54,163 bases of DNA from UBA9715 sp045614225. GTDB taxonomy: Bacteria > Actinomycetota > Coriobacteriia > Coriobacteriales > Eggerthellaceae. The DNA is taken from assembly GCA_045614225.1 (NCBI GenBank), contig JAZLCO010000039.1, positions 1 through 54,163 on the forward strand, given 5' to 3'. Each line of letters starts with the position of its first letter. Within the stretch, counting starts at the first letter, position 1. Positions 48,587-54,163 of this stretch are shown one piece after another. A model generated the notes under the pieces. It worked only from the letters and a program-made list of their open reading frames with translations. It did not search any database and was not told the DNA's origin. The translations under genes were made by a program, and so were the position numbers.

Positions 48587-49789
48587 CTAATGCATGCTTG
48601 TCACAACGAATGCGACGATGATTACGATGATGACGGCGATCACGATACCAAGCGCAATCTTCGCCTTCTTCGACTGCTGCTTGCTCTGTTCGAGCTGAGC
48701 GCGCAATGCGTCATTCTCCTCGTCCATCTGCTGCATGGTGGCTTCGTCCGACTCGACGTCCTGGCGCAGCGCTGCCGTCTCATCGGGGCGCTGGTAAACC
48801 GCATCGCAGTACTGGCGACGCTTGCGTGCCGTGGCGATGGTTTCGCCCAGCTGTGCAATCTGGTCTTTAAGCTCGTCGCTGCGCGCCTCAAAATCCTCTA
48901 TTGCGCGCTCGAGCGGTGATTCGGCCTGTTCGAACTCCGCACGCATGTCGTCGTAAGCATCTTGAGCCTGATCGAGCACGTTCTTCGCGTATTCGTAGCG
49001 CATATGCGCCTCGTTGCGCGCAAGCTCGATTTGCTGAACCTTGGACGATGCGACGGTGCGCTCGCCTTCGCTCTCCGCCCGGCGAAGCTCTGCCTCAGCA
49101 GCGTTCAACTCGGACTTGCGACTGCGCTCGTCGTTCTTCGCCTGATCGGCATCGACCTGGGCGCGAGCAAGCGCGCTCTCGAGCGGCTGGATTTGCCCGT
49201 CATGGTAGTCGCGCATCCGCGCCAATGCTTCAGACGTCTCTTCATTACGCGCTGTCACCTCGGACAGCTCGGCCTTCAGCACGTCGCGCTCCTGCGTGCT
49301 GCGCGCAATGATGTCATCCTGTTCGGCAACGAGGTAGTGGTAGTTTGCGAGAATGTCTTCGCGGTCTGCAAGCTCCTCGCGGTCTGCCAAGATGCGCTCG
49401 TTGAGCGCATCGCGTTCCTTTTCGCGCGACTTGAGCTCGCGGCCCTGCTTGATCGAATCGGAGAGAGCCACAAAGCTCATCTGCACGTCATCAAGCCCCT
49501 GCCCTCGCGCTTGCTCAGAGGAAACCGTGTCCGACTCGTAACCGTCATCTTGCGCTGGGAGGAAATCGTCATCTCCCATCGGTGCAACGGACGCCTCTGT
49601 CGGAGCAACATCGATCGGAGATGTCTGCTCGTACTGCCCAAATGCATCGTTTTGCTGAAAGCTGTCGGAGAAGTACGATTTGAGCGTCGCATCATCCGCC
49701 GTCGAACCATCGCCGAAATCGATGGGCTCCAGGTCAATGCTTCCTGTGCGGTCGGGTCCCATTGGAATGTTGAAATCGCGGTCAGCCAT
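48587..49789 (-). CDS. Tail-anchored coiled-coil protein
   Basis: The 400-residue protein has an acidic, probably disordered N-terminus (1-100). A long coiled-coil rich in Glu, Arg, Ala and Gln follows (about 105-370), and a single C-terminal membrane segment (KIALGIVIAVIIVIIVAFVV, about 378-397) leaves only three residues outside. It is therefore tail-anchored with the coiled coil in the cytoplasm. I do not recognise a family; such proteins can organise the envelope, division or secretion. GGAAGGA precedes the start. Confidence 0.7.
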   Translation of the reverse strand: MADRDFNIPMGPDRTGSIDLEPIDFGDGSTADDATLKSYFSDSFQQNDAFGQYEQTSPIDVAPTEASVAPMGDDDFLPAQDDGYESDTVSSEQARGQGLDDVQMSFVALSDSIKQGRELKSREKERDALNERILADREELADREDILANYHYLVAEQDDIIARSTQERDVLKAELSEVTARNEETSEALARMRDYHDGQIQPLESALARAQVDADQAKNDERSRKSELNAAEAELRRAESEGERTVASSKVQQIELARNEAHMRYEYAKNVLDQAQDAYDDMRAEFEQAESPLERAIEDFEARSDELKDQIAQLGETIATARKRRQYCDAVYQRPDETAALRQDVESDEATMQQMDEENDALRAQLEQSKQQSKKAKIALGIVIAVIIVIIVAFVVTSMH

Positions 49790-49886
49790 GAGCCGTCCTT
49801 CCTTTGGATTAGCTTCGCTAGAAGTATACCAGCATGCTTAGATATACCGAAATTCGGCAAGCTTCGCTAAAACTGTATCGAATCGC

Positions 49887-51236
49887 CTAGTTGAGTTCCG
49901 GAGTCGGAGGCTTGCCGATCTCGACATCGTCCTTGTACGGCAATATCACGTTGAGGATGATGCCGACAAGCGAGCCAATCGCCAAGCCCGACAGCGAGAT
50001 GGTGATGTTTCCTGCCGGGATGATGATTGCGCCGGCAGTGCTGTACGCGATGCCAATCGAGAGAACGAGGATCAGCGCCGCGATGATGATGTTGCGGCTC
50101 TTCAAAAAGTCAACGCGGTTCTCGATGAGGTTGCGCACACCGACAGCCGAAATCATGCCATAGAGAATCAGCGATACGCCACCGATAACGCTTGCAGGCA
50201 TGGCGCCGATGACCGCTGCAAACTTCGGGCAGAACGAGAACACGATGGCAAAACACGCTGCTAGACGCACGACGCGCGGATCGAACACCCGGGTCAACGC
50301 CAACACGCCGGTGTTTTCACCGTACGTCGTGTTGGCAGGCGCGCCGAACAACGATGCGAGAATGGTGGCCAGGCCGTCGCCCAGAAGCGTGCGATGGAGG
50401 CCTGGTTCAGCAATGTAGTTGCGGTTGCACGTAGAGCTAATAGCAGAAATGTCGCCGATGTGCTCGATCATAGTGGCGAAGGCGAGCGGCATGATCGTGA
50501 TGATGGCGGTGATGGCCAAGCCCGAATCAAACCCGGGATTCGCAAGGCCGAACACCGTGTTCTCCATTAACACGGGCAAACCGATCCAATCGGCTGAGGC
50601 GACGCCCGAGAAATCGACCTCGCCCATGACGATAGCGCACACATACGACACGATCACACCCATGAGAATGGGAATGACCTTGATCATGCCACGGCCCCAA
50701 ACGTTGCAAACGATGATCGTGACGATAGCTATGAGCGCGATGATCCAGTTCGTCGAACAGTTCTCAATTGCAGAACTCGATAAGATGAGCCCGATGGCAA
50801 TGACGATGGGGCCCGTGACGACCGGAGGGAAGTAGCGCATGACGCGATTCGCGCCAAAGATGCGGAACAGCGCCGAAAGAACCAGGTAAAGCAAGCCAGC
50901 GCAAGCAACGCCCAGGCACGCATATGGAAGGAGCTCGGGTTCGCCATTGGGAGCTATCGCGGCATAACCCGCAATGAATGCGAACGATGAACCGAGAAAT
51001 GCCGGCACCTTGCCCTTGGAGAGCAAGTGAAACAACAGAGTGCCCAAACCGGCGAACAGCAACGTGGCCTGTACGGAAAGCCCTGTGAGCACTGGCACCA
51101 GGATGGTGGCACCGAACATGGCGAACATGTGCTGGAAGCCGAACAGCACCATCCGCGGCTTGCCCAGAGTTCGCGCATCGTAAACCGCACCTTGCTGATC
51201 TTGCGCTCCCATGGTTGGAACATCGTTGCTCGCCAT
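49887..51236 (-). CDS. Uracil/xanthine permease (NCS2 family)
   Basis: The 449-residue protein is an NCS2 nucleobase:cation symporter of the UraA/PyrP kind, with about 14 membrane segments. Features are GFQHMFAMFGATILVPVLTGL near the N-terminus, AIMPLAFATMIEHIGDISAISS in the substrate half and GENTGVLALTRVFDPRVV. Because upp is divergent next to it, uracil is the most likely substrate. The start at 51236 follows GGAG at a good distance; an ATG at 51290 has its site too close. Confidence 0.88.
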   Translation of the reverse strand: MASNDVPTMGAQDQQGAVYDARTLGKPRMVLFGFQHMFAMFGATILVPVLTGLSVQATLLFAGLGTLLFHLLSKGKVPAFLGSSFAFIAGYAAIAPNGEPELLPYACLGVACAGLLYLVLSALFRIFGANRVMRYFPPVVTGPIVIAIGLILSSSAIENCSTNWIIALIAIVTIIVCNVWGRGMIKVIPILMGVIVSYVCAIVMGEVDFSGVASADWIGLPVLMENTVFGLANPGFDSGLAITAIITIMPLAFATMIEHIGDISAISSTCNRNYIAEPGLHRTLLGDGLATILASLFGAPANTTYGENTGVLALTRVFDPRVVRLAACFAIVFSFCPKFAAVIGAMPASVIGGVSLILYGMISAVGVRNLIENRVDFLKSRNIIIAALILVLSIGIAYSTAGAIIIPAGNITISLSGLAIGSLVGIILNVILPYKDDVEIGKPPTPELN

Positions 51237-51307
51237 ACTCTGCACTCCATCCGATCGTCTTGCTGATTGTCGCCTTCTGATGACACGCATTTCTCCTCTG
51301 GTGATTA

Positions 51308-51313
51308 TATAAT
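51308..51313 (+). promoter_or_regulatory. -10 element of upp
   Basis: A perfect TATAAT lies 33 bases before the upp start codon. No good -35 hexamer was found, and the short leader leaves no room for a PyrR-type attenuator. Confidence 0.45.
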
Positions 51314-51345
51314 GTGTGCAGCATCCCCAAAGGAAGGATTTACCG

Positions 51346-51975
51346 ATGAGCAACGTTCATGTCTTCGACCATCCGCTTATTTCCGATAAGCTCACCCGCA
51401 TGCGTCGCGTAAGCACCACAACCCAGGAATTCCGCTTTCTCCTCAAGGAGATTTCCGAGCTCATGGGTTACGAAGTGACTCGCAATTTCGAGACGAAACT
51501 CGTGTCCGTCGAAACGCCGATATGCATGGGCACGTTCCCTATGCTGAAACAGAACTTCTTCACTATCGTGCCTATTCTGCGCGCGGGCATCGGCATGGTC
51601 GACGGCCTGCTCGAGCTTATGCCGTTCGCACACGTCGGCCATATCGGCCTTTATCGTGACGAGACCACGCACAAACCCATCGAGTACTACTTCAAGATGC
51701 CTAAAAACGTCGAGAACTCCATCGTAATCGTGGTCGACCCCATGCTCGCCACCGGCGGCAGCGCAGCAGATGCGATTGATAGCCTGAAGCAGCGTGGTTG
51801 CACGAATATCCGCCTCATGAACCTCGTTGCCGCACCAGAGGGCATCGAGCTCATGCAGAAGCGCCATCCCGATGTCGACATCTACGTGGCTGCCATCGAC
51901 GAATGTCTGAATGAGAATGCTTACATCGTCCCCGGCCTCGGTGATGCGGGCGACCGAATCTTCGGCACGAAATAA
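51346..51975 (+). CDS. upp: Uracil phosphoribosyltransferase
   Basis: The 209-residue enzyme makes UMP from uracil and PRPP for pyrimidine salvage. The N-terminus reads VHVFDHPLISDKLTRMRR, the PRPP loop is VVDPMLATGGSAADAI, and the uracil site ends in YIVPGLGDAGDRIFGTK. GGAAGG precedes ATG at 51346. The divergent uracil permease completes uptake and salvage. Confidence 0.97.
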   Translation: MSNVHVFDHPLISDKLTRMRRVSTTTQEFRFLLKEISELMGYEVTRNFETKLVSVETPICMGTFPMLKQNFFTIVPILRAGIGMVDGLLELMPFAHVGHIGLYRDETTHKPIEYYFKMPKNVENSIVIVVDPMLATGGSAADAIDSLKQRGCTNIRLMNLVAAPEGIELMQKRHPDVDIYVAAIDECLNENAYIVPGLGDAGDRIFGTK

Positions 51976-52000
51976 CAAGCGGAGACAAAGCACGAAAGAA

Positions 52001-52028
52001 GAAAGCGCCCGAAGGCGCTTTCTTTTTT
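52001..52028 (+). terminator. Rho-independent terminator of upp
   Basis: A 9-bp perfect stem GAAAGCGCC with its complement, a CGAA tetraloop and six T residues lie 26 bases after the upp stop. Confidence 0.95.
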
Positions 52029-52043
52029 ATTAGATACCCAATG

Positions 52044-52757
52044 CTAGATGCCCAATGCTTTCTTCAGCAACGACACCCGTCGTCTCGAAACGGGGATCTT
52101 GTCGGAGACACCATTGAGTGTGAGCAGAAGCGTGCCGCCGGACACCGGCTCGACTTCTTCTACCATCGACAAGTTGACAAGATAGCCACGATGCACGCGG
52201 AAGAACCCGTGGCCGTCGAGGCGCTTCTCGAGCTGCGCGAGGCTGACCGTCGAGAAATAACGGTCGGTATCGGTCTGCAGGTATGCGTAATCGTCGCGCG
52301 CCATGACGAAACGGATGCTGTCGATGGAGATGAGGATCTTCTTGCCGCCCTTCTCGACCGAGATGCGCTCGGATTTCTGGGCCTGCATGTGAAGCGCAAC
52401 GTTTTCACGCACGCGGGCAAGCGCCTGGGCGAGCCGCTCGGTCTCGACTGGTTTGACCAGATAGTCGACCGCATTGACCTTGAACGCCTCGAGCGCGTAC
52501 TCGCTATACGCTGTGACGAACACGACGTTCGGGGGGAACTTCAACGTGCGGAGCGCCTCCGCGAGCTTCAACCCAGTTGCTTCGGGCATGTTGATGTCAA
52601 GGAATATCACGTCAATCGGATACTCCTTCAGCTTTTCAATCGCCTCGCGAACACTCGCCGCTTCGGCGACGACGTCGGCTTGCCCAAGCTCGTCAAGCAA
52701 GAAACGCAATTCAGAACGAGCAGGAGCCTCATCGTCGACTATCATTGCTTTTAGCAT
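52044..52757 (-). CDS. LytTR-family response regulator
   Basis: The 237-residue protein has a receiver domain (residues 1-120; acidic pair D8-D9-E10, phospho-acceptor D54 in FLDINMP, K102 in LVKPVE) and a LytTR DNA-binding domain (about 135-237, with RVHRGYLVNLSMVEEVEP). AAGGGGG precedes ATG at 52757. No histidine kinase is adjacent within the window. Three LytTR-type boxes lie just upstream, so it probably controls its own gene. Confidence 0.93.
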   Translation of the reverse strand: MLKAMIVDDEAPARSELRFLLDELGQADVVAEAASVREAIEKLKEYPIDVIFLDINMPEATGLKLAEALRTLKFPPNVVFVTAYSEYALEAFKVNAVDYLVKPVETERLAQALARVRENVALHMQAQKSERISVEKGGKKILISIDSIRFVMARDDYAYLQTDTDRYFSTVSLAQLEKRLDGHGFFRVHRGYLVNLSMVEEVEPVSGGTLLLTLNGVSDKIPVSRRRVSLLKKALGI

Positions 52758-52813
52758 ATGAGCCCCCTTAAGCGGCACTTTGCTAACTCACCACTACGGC
52801 TCGGCTATAAAAT

Positions 52814-52864
52814 ACCGTTCGCCGCCCAAATAAAACCGCTAGTACCTCAAATAATACCGTTCAG
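52814..52864. promoter_or_regulatory. Three LytTR boxes with 21-bp spacing
   Basis: Boxes ACCGTTCGC (52814-52822), ACCGCTAGT (52835-52843) and ACCGTTCAG (52856-52864) are direct repeats exactly 21 bases apart. The published LytTR consensus is [TA][AC][CA]GTTN[AG][TG] with 12-13-base spacers. The third box matches at 9 of 9 positions and the others at 8 of 9. A/T-rich AAATAA-like sequence precedes each. They lie 57-107 bases before the LytTR gene. Confidence 0.8.
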
Positions 52865-52867
52865 GGG

Positions 52868-52891
52868 AAAAAACGCAAGGGTCAGCTTGCG
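52868..52891 (-). terminator. Rho-independent terminator of the M20 peptidase gene
   Basis: Read leftward, CGCAAG-CTGACC-CTTGCG is followed by six T residues. It lies about 80 bases past the peptidase stop and just before the LytTR boxes, so it insulates the response regulator gene. Confidence 0.85.
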
Positions 52892-52969
52892 CCCATATGA
52901 GTGGAACAAGCGACCAGGTGCGACAAAAACGGAACTCTACTGGGACGATTCTTCGCAATCGATTCGAGT

Positions 52970-54163
52970 TTAAAGATCGGCCGACATCAATTTTTGGATG
53001 GTGCAAACGTAAATACCGAACGCTTGCTTCAATAAGTCCTCGCGGATGCCCTCGTCAGGACCGTGCATGCCGCCGACCCATTCTGGCTTGGGCTCCCACG
53101 GCTTCTCGGGCCCGAAACTCACACCCGTCGTGAACACGCGCGCGTATGTTCCACCCTTCATCGTGAATGGCTCAGCATGCTCGCCTGCCACCTCGTTGTA
53201 AGCGTCGAGAAGAGCCTTGACAGCAGGCGATGACGGGTCCATGAGGAACGGCGCCTTGTCGTGCTGCATGACAAACGACGCTCCACAAGCAGATGCGACT
53301 TCGTTCACGCGCTGCTCGATGGCGGTCGAAGTGATAGTCGTCGGATAGCGGAAATCTATCGAGAAGCAGATGCGACCATCTTCGAGCCACGCCTTTCCGA
53401 CCACCGAAGTCAAATCGCCAAGATGCTCGTCAGTTGTTTCGATGCCGAGCCCCGTGCCGTCGTAATGCGCTGTCACCTTGCGAGCCATCTCGAAGAACGC
53501 CGCCTCTTCTTCGCTGAGCACGTTGTTCTCAAGTAGATAGGCAGCAAGTATGTCGATGGCATTCTCGCCTAGTTCAGGCGTTGAAGCATGAGCTGGCTTC
53601 CCATTTGCGCGCACTACGACGCCACCCTCAACCTGCTCGACTTCGATTTTTCCAGTCGGCTGCAAACCGCTCACATCGCACGCCAATCGCGCCCACGCCT
53701 GACCGGGAACAGCGTTGACCGCTACACCACCCTCGAGCTCGGCTACAACTCCCCCGCTGATCGACGCGCTTGATAGCGTGCCGCTGCAAATGCCCGACTC
53801 GCCGTAGCAAACAGGGAATTCCGCATCGGGCGTGAACAGGAACGCTGGATCGGAATAGCGCTCGCGATAGTACGCGACATCTTTCATGTTGGTTTCCTCG
53901 TTCGCGCCGAACAGGAAACGCACCGTGTACGGGAAGCGGCGTCCTTCAGCTTCAAGTCGGTCGCGCCAGAACTTGAGGGCATGCAAGGCCACAACGACTG
54001 GCCCCTTGTCGTCAGCTACACCACGACCAATCAAGTATCCTTCCTTGCGCGAAACCTCAAACGGCGGAAACGTCCACCCAGGACCAGCGGGCACGACATC
54101 TACATGACCGATGATGCCTATCTGGGTATCACTCTCGCCAGGCATGTCAGCATAGCCGATGCG
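52970..54163 (-). CDS. M20-family dipeptidase (PepV/Sapep-like), 5' end outside the window
   Basis: The 397 visible residues cover most of a zinc dipeptidase; family members have about 460-470 residues, so roughly the first 70 are missing at the window edge. The open frame continues to the last base. Metal and catalytic residues are visible: GIIGHVDVVPAG, GRGVADDKGP, GANEETNM (Glu-Glu), FTPDAEFP and the C-terminal GGMHGPDEGI. A dimerisation domain insert lies in between. It would split dipeptides or related amino-acid amides in the cytoplasm. Confidence 0.9.
   Translation of the reverse strand, partial: RIGYADMPGESDTQIGIIGHVDVVPAGPGWTFPPFEVSRKEGYLIGRGVADDKGPVVVALHALKFWRDRLEAEGRRFPYTVRFLFGANEETNMKDVAYYRERYSDPAFLFTPDAEFPVCYGESGICSGTLSSASISGGVVAELEGGVAVNAVPGQAWARLACDVSGLQPTGKIEVEQVEGGVVVRANGKPAHASTPELGENAIDILAAYLLENNVLSEEEAAFFEMARKVTAHYDGTGLGIETTDEHLGDLTSVVGKAWLEDGRICFSIDFRYPTTITSTAIEQRVNEVASACGASFVMQHDKAPFLMDPSSPAVKALLDAYNEVAGEHAEPFTMKGGTYARVFTTGVSFGPEKPWEPKPEWVGGMHGPDEGIREDLLKQAFGIYVCTIQKLMSADL

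Noticed and set aside
52758..52973. A 71-codon plus-strand open frame
   Set aside because: It overlaps the LytTR boxes and the peptidase terminator, has no supported ribosome site and no family, so it is probably chance.

Overview
The window looks like the chromosome of an anaerobic, moderately high-GC actinobacterium of the class Coriobacteriia, most likely Eggerthellales. This rests on gene content: corrinoid methyltransferase modules with PucR-type regulators, a split purine-closing pathway under a ZTP riboswitch, a class III ribonucleotide reductase and a Tat lipoprotein. It is an inference; I do not name a species.

Region 1 (1-7400): a DUF1847 protein, a 45-residue cysteine-containing small protein, a LysR regulator facing it, an amidohydrolase and a DUF1638 protein. 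A ZTP (pfl) riboswitch follows, leading into an archaeal-type IMP cyclohydrolase and a stand-alone AICAR formyltransferase, then a cation diffusion facilitator.

Region 2 (7400-27000): a corrinoid methyl-transfer and cobalamin island. It holds two UroD-fold methyltransferases. One is divergent from a PucR regulator; the other is read in the same direction as a transporter gene that is divergent from a second PucR regulator. It also holds a corrinoid protein, a hydantoinase/oxoprolinase-like protein, a DUF2284 metal protein, a corrinoid-reactivating ferredoxin/ASKHA protein and a methyltetrahydrofolate:corrinoid methyltransferase. Nucleotide-loop genes (cobT, cobU, cobS, and a cobU-like/Cys-rich fusion) sit inside it. 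The simplest reading is that methyl groups from imported substrates pass to the corrinoid protein and then to tetrahydrofolate, with local upkeep of the cobamide cofactor.

Region 3 (27000-43600): mixed metabolic and stress genes. These include a hydrolase, a Tat metallophosphoesterase, an XRE/membrane-protein pair with a clear promoter and operators, HD and TSCPD proteins, a tocopherol-cyclase-like protein, an ABC exporter fused to a GNAT acetyltransferase, and the anaerobic nucleotide-reduction operon nrdG-nrdD-trxB. In that operon NrdD carries a C-terminal redoxin domain and NrdR boxes lie just upstream of nrdD. DUF4037, TPR, YjiH and metallo-beta-lactamase-fold genes follow.

Region 4 (43600-54163): the infA-rpmJ-rpsM-rpsK-rpsD-rpoA-rplQ segment, a TrmH-type methyltransferase, a tail-anchored coiled-coil protein, divergent uracil permease and upp, a LytTR response regulator with three 21-bp-spaced LytTR boxes, and the 3' part of an M20 dipeptidase.

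A family of short GC-rich palindromic repeats (core TTCCCCGCGGGAA) is scattered through intergenic DNA. It forms a six-copy array between cobU and cobS, and one copy lies in frame inside a coding sequence. A 129-bp element with 31-bp inverted arms lies beside rplQ and has no obvious identity.
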